64,000 nt of DNA from Cloeon dipterum (lineage: Eukaryota; Arthropoda; Insecta; Ephemeroptera; Baetidae), in assembly GCF_949628265.1 (NCBI RefSeq), contig NC_088788.1, forward strand, positions 25,530,335-25,594,334, in the 5' to 3' direction. The stretch's first letter is position 1. Every line of letters starts with the position of its first letter. Positions 49,404 through 63,004 of this stretch are shown here, piece by piece. The notes under the pieces were generated by a model. It searched no databases and was not told the origin of the DNA. It saw only the letters and a program-made list of their open reading frames with translations. A program made the translations under genes and the position numbers.

Positions 49404-52113
49404 GATCCTCTCTCTTGATCTGTGCTCTCAGTCCTTACTCAACCTATTGAGGAGAAAATAAAATGGATTACGCAACTTTCGTTTGTGAGCAGTTAAGGCG
49501 AGAAATCAATTGAACAAGGGAAAGGGGGAAGAGTTGTAAATACTCACACATTCTTTCCAGGTCTGACTTTTTTATAATTTGAAAATAATTCTGGTAAGGG
49601 GTAATTCTGATTGAAATGCTAACTTGTGTTCTCTATACATCTCATAATTAATAACACGAAAATCACAAACATCGTTCTTTATCTCAGAGATAAAGGTGAA
49701 AAGTGTGGAGAATAACAAGAGAGTAGGCAAGGGAGGTAGATGACCATACCCTGTACAATCAGGTGATGCTCCGAATCAATATAATATAGCAAAAGGGGAA
49801 AGCACTCGTGTGTTTTTATCATCGTCTCGTAAGTTGAAAGCGAAAACAGAAAGCAGCAGGGAGCGTCATAAGATTGAATGAAAACATCCGCACCATTTTG
49901 GCAGAAAAAGCAGTGACACTTCAATTTTTCGCAAACATTTATTTTTGTCCACCTCAAGTGTCAGCTGAAATCATTCGAGAGGCATCTCAATAGGCTACAA
50001 CAACATACATTTATAATAATCTCGGCGAAATCAGGTTTGACAATTTGATTGAATCTCCAGTGGACCGGAAAAGGAACTGGCGGAGATGCGCGCCAACTAA
50101 CCGTAATGAAAGAGTTCGATTTCTTTTTTGTGTACTTAGTTAGGAAAGTCACTAGCAAGGGCTTAGATGTGTATACTATATTATCATTTGGACAGCCAAA
50201 AGTTGTTTGGGCGCAACGCCTCCGCCAAAACTCGGGAAAGCGACTCAAGCCGCCGACTCAAGAATTATCTTCCGTTCGATTGAGCTGCAAAGCCGCGTCG
50301 CGCCGGTCGCCCCCGACCAGCATCGTCGCGAAAATATTTATTGTCCACCGGCAACTCGCTGTTTTACCCCCGAGTAGTCCGAGTTGGATTTGCAAACTTG
50401 GACACCTGGGTGTCGGCCAGAGTGACGCGTGGACAGCAGCACGAGCAGCGCTTTGGACGCGATTTGGCGGAGAATTGCAACTTGACCGGCGGAAATCAAG
50501 AGGAATGTGAAAGGAATAACTTTTCTCTCGCTTCGTTTTGCGTACGCAATAATCGCGTACTCGATAATCCTTAATTTTAAGTATTATTAGCGATGATATA
50601 ATCGTTTAAGAAAGTAGTTTACATCGTACACATCTCTCCAGATTCCCATTCTCACATGTCTTGACAGAGTTTGTGTCCTATAGGCGGTGCGTGCGTTGTG
50701 CGCACCGCACCACGTATGTTATGCGTACATTAGAGCAGAGTGAAAAAGGAAACACACACACAAATGAGCCAACCGATTCGTAAAACACCAAGCGAGCAGC
50801 TTTTTTTTATCAATTAATTGAGTACAGTAAATGTTCATCAAGTGCAAGTCATATTCTTTTCGTCAGCTATTTATGTTACCCTCGATCACTCTTGGTTTTT
50901 AATTGTTTTGTATTTTCTTTGTTTGTTTTAATTTCATCATCGTCGTCATCATCAGTATCAGCATCATACCTTCTAATTGCTTTATTTTTACAATATTTGC
51001 AGAGAAGTACAAAAATATAAAAGTGCGCGTGCAATTTCAACTTGTAAATGCAACACCGAAGAAGCAGCCTGGGCCGAAAGAATTTTCAGTCAGCTTTTTT
51101 TAAGTTAAAATACACACGTTCTGTGGCTGAGGATCGGAAAGCTATAGAAAGAAACCCAGTGCCAGGGTGGAAGATTTTTCAAGCACACAATCCAAAAAAC
51201 ATGAATGCGTAGATCCTAAGAATGACAAATACATAATACGCGTATAATTAATGCTTTCTTTAAATACACATTTTCAGACACAATGAATGGACTTTTGTTG
51301 AGTGGAATGCGTTGTCTGGTCTGCAGAGCGTGATTCGTTTAATTAAATTGGTCCAGATCCTACATGATGCTCACGCGTTCAGACCGCGTTGTTTCGATCC
51401 AAAAGTTCGATAATTATTACAATTTTTCAATATGCGTGAATAGCTAGGGAGGTTTGCACACGATATAGGATTTTTAGTTTAGTATCAAAACATGTCGCAA
51501 TTAAAAGTCTAGGCTAGCGCACCCCATCTGCTCAACTCGCTCGCCTAGACCAACCACCGCTTTCGGAATGTGGGCCGCGACCGCATGCCAACTGATTTCG
51601 AGTTAATAATTTTATTCTTTTTTAAAATGACCGCGTCCCGCATTCCAAAAAGGTTATTTTATGCCAATAAATGTGTGATATTACAGTACAATTCAGAGAA
51701 AATTTGATTGATTTTTTTCCTTTGTTGATAACACGAATAATATTATTCAAAGTACAGTGTGTGCGCTCGAGTGTTGTGTGTTTTATGTTTGTTTTATAAC
51801 AATTCCCTCGTTAACTGCCAGCAATCGAAAAAGATACATCAGAGCACCAAAATTCGATTTGTTTTTCAAACCACCAGCGTTCCGAAAAACGAAAAAGAGC
51901 ATTTGATAGCCGCAAATCTAGTGTGTTTATATTAAATTACAACTTGTGATTGACTAGAAACTCTTTGCCAGAGTTGTTCTTTTGATGCATGCCCTTCTGG
52001 TTTTCTTCATATTTTTCTCGTGTTTAATTCGCTTTAATCGTAGGTATTACTCTCTATACTTATAGCGGATAAATGTTTGTGTATGTGTGTGTGTTTATGT
52101 AGTTGTAATGCGT

Positions 52114-52151
<38 letters not shown>

Positions 52152-52292
52152 CATGGGTTTGAGAAAATTGCTGGCCGTCGTGTTTGGGGCTTGGCCATTC
52201 GCATAACTCGGTGCCTTCGCCGGCCGACACACAATTTTGGCATTTTTCCAGCAGCCCAGCCAACAATTTGACACATGTCCAGCGGACACCAC
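49404..52292. other. Neurocalcin 5' region and 3' untranslated region of the next gene
   Basis: No protein exon is supported. The block around 50200-50560 is GC-rich and promoter-like for the minus-strand neurocalcin gene. A long frame there has no family resemblance. The right end, with the TG repeat at 52112-52149, is likely the 3' untranslated region of the minus-strand calcium sensor gene. Confidence 0.5.
52112..52149. repeat. (TG)n microsatellite
   Basis: A nearly perfect dinucleotide TG tract (CA on the minus strand) with one T interruption near 52120. It begins about 145 bases past the stop of the minus-strand calcium sensor gene, probably in its 3' untranslated region. A shorter imperfect TG run lies just upstream at 52077-52095. 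Confidence 0.9.
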
Positions 52293-55200
52293 TTAGGGGG
52301 CCAGCATCTTTGAAAGCTCCTCGTCCTGCAGGCAGCCCTTGAGGAACTCGTCCTGCGTCAGCTGTCCGTCGTTGTTTTCGTCCATCTTGGCAAAAATGTT
52401 CTTGGCCCGGTCCTCGGCCGAGTCGGCCGGCCGATTGGAAGAACAAGCGCCCAGCATGTCGTATATTGCCTGAGGAGCAGAACGCAATACGTCATTATTT
52501 TGTAGCTTCCTCCACGAGCACAGCGCTAGAGATTAAAACCAAGCTGTAAAAGAGTACCCAAGCGAGATAGTTTTATGCATATTTTAGGTTAACACTGGAT
52601 TTTGAAGAATATAGATTACTTGATTTTACTTGCAGACTGAACAGGGTTTTAAACAAAAGCTCATCTCTCCATTTTTGTTTCAAGAAATAAGAGAAACAGT
52701 AGAAAATCAAGCATTTTTACTCAATTTCACAATTTAAACTTTAAATTGGGTTAACCTGATATACTACAATTTTTTATCAAGCAATTCAATATTTTTAGTT
52801 TTAAAAAATTAACGTCTCTTGAAGTTAAATTGCGGGATCTGCGATTTCAGATTTAACTTAGAAAATATCATATACATACATTAACCAAAAATATTAGGAA
52901 GAAAATCTAAAATGATGGTTGGATTCCAATGCATTGTTAAGCCGTTCCGTGCCTGTTATCAAATTGTCCCAATTACCTGAACTATTTTGGTCATTTCCTG
53001 GATGTCTATGACACCGTTGCCGTCGACGTCGTACATGCGGAACGCCCACTTGAGTTTCTCTTCTGGGGTTCCAGACGAGGTTACGTCGATGGCTAACAAA
53101 AATTCCTGCAACAAACGAAACGAAGCGTTTTATTCAAGGTTGGGTGACGCAACTGCCACATTAAAAATTATATATTTTCACAAGCATTAATATTCAGGTT
53201 GCCTCGGTAAATTAGGCATTGTCTGCGCGGCGCAAGTGAAATTAGTGTGCAATCAGGCCGATAATTTTCTGCGCCAACAATGACGCAACGGTGTTTGTTC
53301 GCTCGTTGGCACCGACCGAGGACGCGAGAAAGCGAAAGTGCGCGTTATGTGACCCGCTCGGCAGCTGTGTTGGGCGTGTTGCGTGAATCGGAAATTGGCT
53401 CGCGAGGGGCAATAATTCTCTTGCCCGGCCGGAGAATTAAAAAGTGAATAATCCTGATACTGGAAAATGCAACAGAAACACGACGAGGTCGGCCGAAAGA
53501 AGCGAGCGCTTTTAAGCAAAAGCCATCAAAACGCGTTCTTTATTATTTATGAGACCCTTGTATTGAATAGAACGGCGAGCGTCCCTTGTGACCTCTTACC
53601 CTTTCCTCTGCCCGTGGAACGTTCGCTCTCGTGCTCCCGTGCACGCTCGCTTTTTGTACTTTCCTCTTCTCCGCTCTGCCTGACACCCGAGCCAGCGAGC
53701 GAGTGACATTTCAAACGAATTCGAAGCCACACGTTCTCAACGCCTTCAGAAGCATTTGCTTGAATAATAATCATGTGCTTTGTCCTGAGAGGCTGAAAGA
53801 ATAGTTTGAAAGGTCTATTGCGATGAAATTCATTTCGACGTTTTTAAAACTCCTTTCCAAGCACTTAAGCAAATTATTTATTTTGAAAAGGAATTTTATC
53901 AAACTCGCGAATCGTTTATGAAACTTGAGTTGCGTAAAGACCAACCACTAGAAAACAGAAAAAGGATGAAAAGCGCTGGCGTTCCAATTAACGGAGAGTC
54001 GTGCGTCGTGCACTTTTACAAGTTATTTCGTCACTCATCTCCAGCCGTCACTTGTACGATACAAAGAAGCTGGATCAATCTTCACGCATTGCAACATCTT
54101 TCCCTCTCATTCCCAGTTTGCGATTTAAAACCTTTTCAGCGACGTTAGTCCTCCAATTTTACAACGCGCAAAATTAATCAAAGGCTGATATCAACATTTT
54201 TTGCAAACAAGAAAAGAAACGAAACAGAAGAACAGATGAAATAATAAAAAATGTAGAGTTTTTAGAAATATACCTAATGTCAAGAATATACTTAAAAAAA
54301 TTATAGTCAAATCAAAATTTGCTCCTAAATCAAAGAGAGGCAATTTTTAATGTAGATTGAAAATAGGTTTGAAGCTGTAAACTCTTGAACTACAGTAGCT
54401 GGCAAAGGGCTTTCCTAATATAGCCGTAGATAAGTGTGTGTTTGCGTTTCAAGCGTTTTCGGCTTACAGAAATTATCCAACAAAGTGAGCAGTTAGAGCG
54501 ATCCGAGTTTATTACAAACTTTAAGTGCAACCAGGCTCAACTGGTGGTTCGCGCAAAAAATGCACGAAACTGCTATTCGGCCGGATTCCGACCTTGGAAA
54601 CAACAAAAATCTTCCGCGTCAATTTCGCCGTCCGAAAAAGGCTGTTAACAAAGTGACAGGCGTGTTTGCTGGCTATCAGACAGCTTGTATTATAAAAAGA
54701 GTGGATTTCGCATCATTCTCTCGGCCAGACACCGCCGTCGGCAGGCCAGGAATAGTTTTCTCATTTTCGGCCGAATTTTCCAACGACAAAGCGGACACTA
54801 AGGAAGACTAATGGCCTTTCGCTCGTCGTCCATTCATAAAGTCGGAGAACTGGAAGAATAATGGAAGGCGAGAGAAATAGTGCGGAGGGAGCCGAAAGTG
54901 GTTGATGGTGCGGGCGGCGGCGGGGCCAGGGGGTGGGCGGCGGCGCTGAGGGTGCTTTTCAGGGGTGCGCGCACGGCTGGCTGTGCGGTGGTATCGACCT
55001 GTGGCTCCGAGTGCTTCACCTGGGCAGGCAAGGCCCCATCCAGCTCCAAACACCAACAGCTCCAACCCACACAGCAGCCAAAACAAATGCGCGTCTTTGC
55101 TCTCGTCAGTCCGATTGTTTCGCGGCCGCCCCCAAATCCGCTCTTTTCTGCCTTCGTCCGACTCACGCTTCTAATTTACCACTCGACACTCGGCAAATTA

Positions 55201-58200
55201 TTATTTTTCGCTCCCCCAGCCTTCGTGTCACCCGCAAACAATCACAAACGCTGTTATTACACTAATTTGAAAGAACTTGAGAAGGCGAAACTTCAAACTC
55301 TGAATTAAGCTTCCGCACTGCCCCATTTCAAAGGGGAAATACATGGCTGTAATTGAGTTATTTTTTTGCGACCAATTTCCAAGAAGCAAAATTTCCAAAG
55401 TAAGTAAAATTGAGTTGTTAGTAGTTTGCATCAAGCCTTTATTTTGGCTAGGAGATCGTCGGAAAGAATTTACAAGGGATTTATTTTCACTAAAAACTTT
55501 ACCGCCCATGAAAATTAATTTCTCGCAACCCCCTTGCGAATTTGGTTTAAAACTGAACGGCACAAAAAGGGAACCACCCAAGCAAAAATTTAAACACAGC
55601 AGGTAGGAAAATGCAATTCTGGAAGGCCAATTTGCAACAACTTCTCGGCACAGGCCTAATTTTGCCTTTTGAGGGTGAGATTGAACCAAAGTTACGAGCA
55701 GCTTCAGTCACCTGGGGTTGAGTTTGCAAACGAAGTTCCAGCCGACATGCCTGGTGATGGTGAGCATTTAATTAAAATGCAACACGCTGTGCTCCGCACG
55801 ATGAAGAAAACTTTTCTCGCTAAAGGGTTTTTTAAGAATTAAATCATTCTCGTAATTCAATAGCGAACTTTTAATATCTTTTCATCACGTAGAAAATTTC
55901 CATGCTTGAAACATTTCCATTTCGAATTAATTCTCTTGATCAGAAAGTTCGCAAACGCTGGATAAAATTTCATTTGAATAACTATGGCTTCGATGTGAAT
56001 AAAATTGATTAAATTCGCAACTGAAATTGAATTTAGCTTGGTCAAAGAAATTAAATTCGGTATGGGTGGTGATTCAAAAATTCTAAACAATTTCTTGTTG
56101 ACTTTTAAAAATCCAGAGAGGGTTTAATCAAGAATAAATAGTTTCGGATTCAAGATTTTTCAAATAAATTGAATTATAAATGGAAAAAGGAGGAATGCAA
56201 GATTCTCAATCATGATTTTTTTTTGGCGATTGTCACTCTTATTGTTTTTTTATGATCGCTCAACAAAAATAAGCAACTTAATTAGGTAGAATATTTTTTA
56301 TTTTTCCCCTAAAAGCAAGAAAAAATTAAAACTGCGTAGTTAAAAAAGCATAGATGCATTTCCATCAAAGCTCTGGAATTATGTATTAAAGATGCTTTTT
56401 ATTTCAACTGGTGTAATTTGCAGCACCGCATAAAGTGGCACTATCAAAATCCTCGTGCGGAAGCAATAATTGGTGAAAATTGCCAATTATTGGAAAATAG
56501 TTTAGTCAGTGCTCGTCCCAAGGGCAGTTGAGCGTAAGCAGCTAAGGTGTATTAGGCTGTCGAAATGACCCAGTTAGTGTACGGAAGAAGGAGCAAGGTA
56601 AAATAGTGGAAACGCGCGCCCTGAGATCAATTAAGCAAGCGCGGCGGCGGCTGCGTTCGTTCGTTCGCTCGCTCGCTTGCTAGCAAATCTGGCTGCGAAA
56701 CTGGATTTCGGGGCACCGCGAGCGAGCGAACGCGAGCAACAGCTGCGGCTGTTTTTTCAGCCATGCATAATAGACGAATTTCGGGCAATCAATATAGATG
56801 GATTGACGTCAGCCTGCTTGCTGAATAAACGCGCCACCGTCGGCGACACACGCCACGCACGCCGCACCACCGAGTGTCTGTGTGTGGATGTGACGGACAC
56901 TATCGCTTTCGGCGCCGCCTCCACCGCGTCCGCAGGAAATTTCCTGCGCCTCTGTTTGCAAATTCCTCTCTTCTCGTCGGGCGTCACGCGAGACGCACAT
57001 ATACACACAAGCGCGTCGCTATTTGTCGGGCCGATGGGCCGGGTCTGACTGAGAGTATCCTTTCCGCCACGTGTTTGAACAGACCCGCCGGACAAAAATG
57101 CGCTTTCGGGTAAACAACCGTGTCAAAGTGCCACACCAATTTGCTCTGCCCGAAACAGAGCTTTTCTAGATCAAAGGCTTTGTCATTATTTGCTTCGTCG
57201 CTGCTCTAACGTGTTTCAGGTGCAATTAGCGATCTACAATTTTCAACACGACAAAAACGTTTTCCGCTTAGTTTCAAAATGAAGGGGATAACTGAGTTTT
57301 CCTTTGAAGTTTTAGTAATTCTAAAATATTACGATGAAAATAAAGCGGCTTAAAGAAAACACGAAGCAGGGCTTATAATTTCACTGTCACGATTTTAAAT
57401 ATTTAATTAGAAGAAAGTCAAAAGGGTGGCCTGATTTTGATATGCAAACTGATAACAATAATGAGTTAAGCTTGTTGATTAAATAATTCAAAAGATAATA
57501 ATAAGTGTATTTGCGATACCACAATATCAGGTTAATGCGACACAAATTGTTATTTGTTGATTTTTCTCGAGAGTCAAGGAGATAAAACGTGGCAATGATG
57601 TTTAAGAGAAAAATATCATGAAACGAAAAATCCCATTCAGCGGCAAAGAAGGAAACAAGAAAAAAAATTTCAAAAAGTTTTAAATTTAGACTAATTTTAC
57701 AAACGATAGATTTCTCGTCGAAAATGCCGTGTTAAAAATCGCAACACTCATTCCAACTTTTACAACTCTCAAGAATAATTACCATATTTCTTTTGAAACT
57801 CCTTCGGCTCCGCAACACATAATTTACACTGGGGAAAAACTCACCTTAAAGTCGATGTAGCCGTTCTTGTCCATATCGAACGTGCGGAAAACGTGGTCGC
57901 AGAATTCTTCAGCGTTGCCGCTCGGGAAGAACATCTTGTACATATCCACGAATTTGGCCGGCGTCAGCTGTCCGTTCGGACAGTCTTGCTGCAACAAACA
58001 AACGAAAACGAGTCGTCAGTCACATGCGTGGCAAAGAATCGTGCATGAATCGCCAAGTATACCCTTCTCAAACAGATTGTTTCGCGTTTAATTCGAAGCC
58101 GTTTCCCCCCCGCGGGGATTTAACAATTCATCGAGGCTTGCATTATTCAGGTGTGCGCGCCGCAACTCTCATTTTCCGCAGCTTTTTGGTTGCCTGCCGA

Positions 58201-61200
58201 GCGGGACCTTCCGCCCGGGCGAGCAAATTAGATTTTTCCGACAACGCCGAGCAAGCTGCCTGCCAACGGCCTGATTATCACCGTAATCTGGCGCCGGGGG
58301 CTCCAACCCTTCCGCCAAGACATAAATATGATCACCGCATTCATAATTGAGGCGCGACTCTCGAAAATGAAGTCGGCGGCGCCTTTTGTGCACGCCTTCC
58401 GACCGAACAAACGAAAGCATATTTACATTTTGTGAAAGTTTTGCGTTTTATAGCGACAGAAACTACGCGGTCAAGGAACGAGAGACCATTTGAGGGAAAA
58501 AGCTTCTGATTAATTCCATCGTTCTACAGAAGTGAAGAATTATTAAATGGGATTGGATTAGAAAACAGATGTTGCAATGTGTCTCGTGATAAACCCACAA
58601 AACTATCCTTTTACGAATTAACTAAACAATTTGTTTCTGAATCGGAGTAAAAATTAACACAATTTTAACACTCTACTTTTTCATGGTCAATGGTATCTTT
58701 GATTATTCGATGATTAGATTTCAATCCACGTTATTCTACGGTTTGAAAAGCACGTAGGATGTTCTGAAAAGGAGAAAGACGAGCATCAAAAGTTTATAAA
58801 AAAGCAACACTCGTTACCAGAGTCATACATTTAATTGTCTCGCTCTTTTGTTTCGTTAAAACCGCGGCAGTCTAGGTTTCAGTTCACGAGGCTTATTGAA
58901 ACATATCCAATTCGAAGATTAAATGCTTGTAGCTTATTTATATGTTTTAGTCACTCGGCCGAAAAGCATTATATCTTAATGAGGCCCACAATAACTCTGA
59001 GCTGAGAGAGTGGAAACACAATTTTTCTACAGCTTGTCACTTCTGCTTTCCTTTCATTCCGCTCGCAGCTGTGTGAGCAATTTAACTGCAAGTCTCCCGC
59101 CGATAATTGGCCGCGCTTAATTGCTTAATTTATTCGCAACGCGGAATGAAAAGCAATAAAAATAGCGCACCGCAGCCGAGCTAATTAGGTGCGCGCAGCA
59201 GTCAGCAGCTTTTGAAATTAGTGCTCATGTTCGTAGCACGCATGTTTGTGTAAGCGGACTGTTTTTACAGTCGGACCAACACTAAATTTCGCACTTACGG
59301 ATATAAATTAACCGACAATAATCGAGCATGGCGCGGAAACGACACTTTTGCTCCACTTCGCAGGAACACGCGCAGCATATTAAATTACAGATTTCCAGTT
59401 AAGCTTGAACGTAGAGAAAGAGAAGTTTGCACATCTGCATGATGGGCCGATTTTTTTCCTTATGAGGAGCAATTTTCCGGTTTTGTGTCGTAAAACAGCT
59501 TTGCAGAAGCCAATCTAACCGTTTGAAAAATGGTAGTTTAAAGGTCCTTTATAGGATTTCAGACGAAGATTAAATATCAATCTGAATAGGAACATAATAT
59601 GTCAATGGAAAGAGCGTTGTTTGGACACCAAACTAAAAAGGAGAGCAAGCGTTAAGTAGAATACGGTGACGTCATCACTGTACCAGGTAGTAAAGATCAT
59701 TATTGAGATTAAGATGAGTCAACTGTTGGTGTTTTCTTCATTGGCTATCTTATTAGTGCCGAACAATCGGTAAGCACTAAGCAGAAATGGCTTACTCATA
59801 TAGTATGCACCACTGTGAAAAATGGATCAAATGGAATACTGAAACAGCTAAATTCAAACTTTTAATATGATTAGAGCCCCTATAGATGAGTCCTAATCTC
59901 TATGTATGCCATCCTTGTTTTCACTCTGCGGACATCGAAAATGTCGCAATGTACGGGCAACTCTCCATTTCCAGAGCTCAATTTTTTCGGTACATCCTTT
60001 ATGAATTTGTTACTGCTTTATAATAATTTTCGTCATTCTATATCCGTAAAATGTTTCACTGCCAATTTCTTCACATAACTCACTTTAGCGAAATTCTCGG
60101 TTCGCGTTTCATTTTATCAGATTACGCTGATAAAAGACAAACAGCGTCTCCTGGGTAGAATCAATACCGAAATCTTTCCACAACATTCGCGATAACATCA
60201 GCGAAACGATAACAAGCGGTGCAATTTGTCCAAATACCCACCGCCGCCGCCGCCGGCGCAGCGAATCACGGAGCGCCGTAAATTATTTACCGCCCGTTTC
60301 GTCCTCTTGGGCTTTGCGAGTGAGTGCAAATAGAGGATTCGACTAGATTTGACACATACATCGCACACTCGCCGGCGAAAAGCAAGCAAGCTCGAGTGCC
60401 AGAGTACATGTGTGCGAGCCGATAAATTCGAGTGCGGCCGGGCGATTAACGCTCGATACACTCACAGACAAATCGCTGGGAAATTTAACCTGGATTAAAG
60501 AACAAAATGTGCTGTTATTAGAGTGCGAGTGAGAGAGAGGGGAAACTGGCTAAAAGTGGCTCACATGCCCACAGCCAGAATTATTTATTATGCGCGCGGT
60601 CAGCTCGTAGCTCAATTTTATGGTCGGCCCGTCGTTTTTCCTCTCTCTCCCCAGCCAATTGAATTTTCCGATCGCTTTTGCACGGCTCCGTCGGTTAAAC
60701 GTGTTTTTTGGCCAGGCACAACAACGCTGCCTGCATAATGACAAGTCCGTCCCGTATATCCCTGCGAGGCAGAGCTAATTTAGTGCATTTCAGATGTAAC
60801 CCAGATTGCGCCGACGAGAACGGCTCCACCTCCAGCAATCAGCAAAAATTAGAGCTACTTAGCGATTTTAAAGAGTCGTGCTTATCAAGATCGGCGTTTT
60901 TTACGCGGCGTAACAGAAGAAGTTTGATCATTTTTTACCGTCTGGAGGAAAACCATAAATTTTTATTGTCGGCGGCTGGAGCGAAGTTGACTCGATCATA
61001 AAGCAATTGCTCTCAACAAAATTAAAAAAGTTTGCCGGGCGTGTCAGCCCGTGGCTTAAATAGAGACCGAAATTCGGTAGATTAACCCCAATAAAGCAGG
61101 CAGCCCGGTCGCTTATTTGCTTTCCGGCCGCACGAGCGAACTTTTCGCGCGTGAGACTACGACAAAATGACAAAATCCGATTTACTCCCGCTCTGTGTGC

Positions 61201-63004
61201 GTGGTGCGAGACAAAGTTTCCCCTTTTCCCGGCCAGATCGGACCCCAGCAAATTGTGTACGCCGGCCGGCCGACCGTGTATTTTTACGTATGCAAACGGA
61301 GTACACTCACCAACACAAACTGCTAACTGTTGATTCATCCGCGAGTCTTATGTGTAATTGCAGTGGGCACGCAACGCAACATGAAAGCGGCGGCACCGCA
61401 CGATTATATTATACACAAATCTGTGTCGCCGGGCGCGCGCAGCGAGGCAATCCGCAGCGATGCCGCCGCCGCGCACAAGACGACGACGGCTTTTGCGGTT
61501 TGCAGCTACAAACACGAGTTGCGCGCCCAAAACCAAATACACACACATATTATACGTGTTTGGCGTATTTATGTGTGTTCATGCGCTGGGTCATAAATCG
61601 CGGGCAGCGTCACGCGAACATCGTCGCCGCCGCCGAACAGGTTACGTAACCGCTATATCTCTGTGGGGAAATTTATGCCGAATCGAAAAAGCTTGTTCAA
61701 GTCTATCCCCAGCGGTGTATCGCGCTACCGTCCACATTCAATTACTCTTGCTTGACTCGGCTGCCGGCGTCTTTGCCCGGCTGCACTGCAGGATCTTTCA
61801 TTCCGCGACGCAAAATGCATTTGTCCCAGCAGCAGAAATTGATCCAAATGCACCATTTCGCTGCAGCTTTCAAAAAGTATTAGCTGTAATGGGGGTTTTT
61901 ATATTGTGTATCAAAAGGAGATTGCCAATTGAGAAAACTTGAACAACCAATTTGTTTAAAAGGTTCTAATGGCTTACAGTAAATATGAAGAGCGAAATGA
62001 ATAAGCATAAATACTTCCATCCCTTTTAAATAAATGATACTTTTAAAACCATTTTTTTTTAATTTAATTAAATAAGCTGTCAAGCAAGTTTTTCAATTAA
62101 CACAAGTGTTTTCATTTTTTATACGTGGCTTGACTGCTTCTCAGTCATAATAATTTCAAGTTAATTAGAATTGGAGTTGAGCACTTCATTTATAAGAAAA
62201 GCACATATCTAAAATTGACTTTCATCACAATAAAAAAGAGTGTGAAGTAACAAGTCTTCTCTAGAACACAAATTTCATCAAGGTCTAAAGTCCCGTGCCC
62301 TTTTTAAAACGGATCCAAAACCTCCAAACGTCAGCATGTCATCAAGCAATTTTTTAATAAAATTTAAGCCCCTTTCTCGATCATTGAAGCGTCCGCTTGT
62401 TATAGTAACCTCTGTATCTTCTTGAAAAGACATCGTTTGAAGGGGTTGTAATTGTGTTAAAGCGCTCTTTAATTCAATTCAGTACTTGACGAAGGAGCTG
62501 CCACGGGCGATACGTCTACTTTTTTCGTCTAGGAACGTCTCAATTTGCGGAGATAAGCAAACGGGGCGGAAAGGGTTCGTGGCAAAAACGCGTGGCGCCT
62601 TAGTTCGGCGCACGAAGGAAAGAAATCGGGTGGAAGACTCCTCTTGGCGGCCGTTAGCATTAATTTTTCAGCCCCGCTTTCACGCGGCGCCGATGGAAGC
62701 CGACACCGAAAACAACTTGTGGATTGCTCTCGGCTCGTTCCCGCGCCAAGTTCGCAGCACGCTCGGCCCACAGAGCGACCGAGCGGCGGTCGGCGGCGCG
62801 CAAAACGCGAGAATCGTAATAAACGAGCATGTACGGCTAATTATGCATGCACGAAATGGTAATAAATTCGGTCATTTCGTCGTCTCTGCTCACCTTGAAG
62901 CCTTTGTACCATTCTTTGATTGTTGCCTCGTCGTACCGAGTGTGAGTCTTGAGGAACTCCATGTCTTCTTTGGAGAGTTTTTCTTTGCTTCCGAAACACC
63001 CCAT
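52293..63004 (-). CDS. Neuronal calcium sensor of the recoverin/hippocalcin family
   Basis: A calcium-binding switch protein expected at neuronal membranes. Four coding exons on the minus strand (62894-63004, 57845-57988, 52977-53105 and 52293-52469), all in phase 0, give 186 residues. The start [19 protein letters not shown] has glycine 2 and a serine at position 6 for N-myristoylation, plus a cysteine at 3 that could be palmitoylated. EF1 is degenerate ([12 protein letters not shown]). EF2 ([10 protein letters not shown]), EF3 ([10 protein letters not shown]) and EF4 ([13 protein letters not shown]) are intact. The C-terminus is [12 protein letters not shown]. It resembles the Drosophila predicted sensor CG7646 more than frequenin or neurocalcin; that is from memory. 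Two introns of about 4.7 and 4.9 kb contrast with the compact genes to the left. It shares one intron position with neurocalcin. Confidence 0.93.
53106..57844 (-). other. Long intron of the calcium sensor gene
   Basis: Bounded by GTGAG (minus-strand donor after DFK) and TTGCAG (before EFLLAID). It contains GC-rich patches near 53570-53700, 54890-55140 and 56640-57060 in AT-rich DNA, which may be enhancers or alternative promoters. No exon is recognised. A 14-bp inverted repeat at 56663-56731 is listed separately. Confidence 0.6.
56663..56731. repeat. 14-bp perfect inverted repeat of CGCT/GAGC units
   Basis: GTTCGCTCGCTCGC at 56663-56676 and its exact complement GCGAGCGAGCGAAC at 56718-56731 are separated by 41 bases. 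The left arm extends into a GTTC tetranucleotide run. It lies within a GC-rich patch of the sensor gene intron and could form a cruciform or hairpin, or simply reflect the same simple sequence in both orientations. Confidence 0.5.
57989..62893 (-). other. First coding intron of the calcium sensor gene
   Basis: A 4.9-kb intron between the exon ending WYKGFK and the exon beginning QDCPNG. The right half (60200-61700) has several GC-rich patches, including a CCGCCG run at 60239-60257, separated by AT-rich DNA. These may be cis-regulatory. No other exon is recognised. Confidence 0.6.

Noticed and set aside
50049-50510. Long open frame of about 153 codons upstream of neurocalcin
   Set aside because: It has no recognisable domain and lies in a GC-rich promoter-like block, where long frames arise by chance. 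No splice context supports it.
52060-52446. Minus-strand frame ending in a Thr-His repeat
   Set aside because: It is a different frame of the calcium sensor last exon read through the CA microsatellite.
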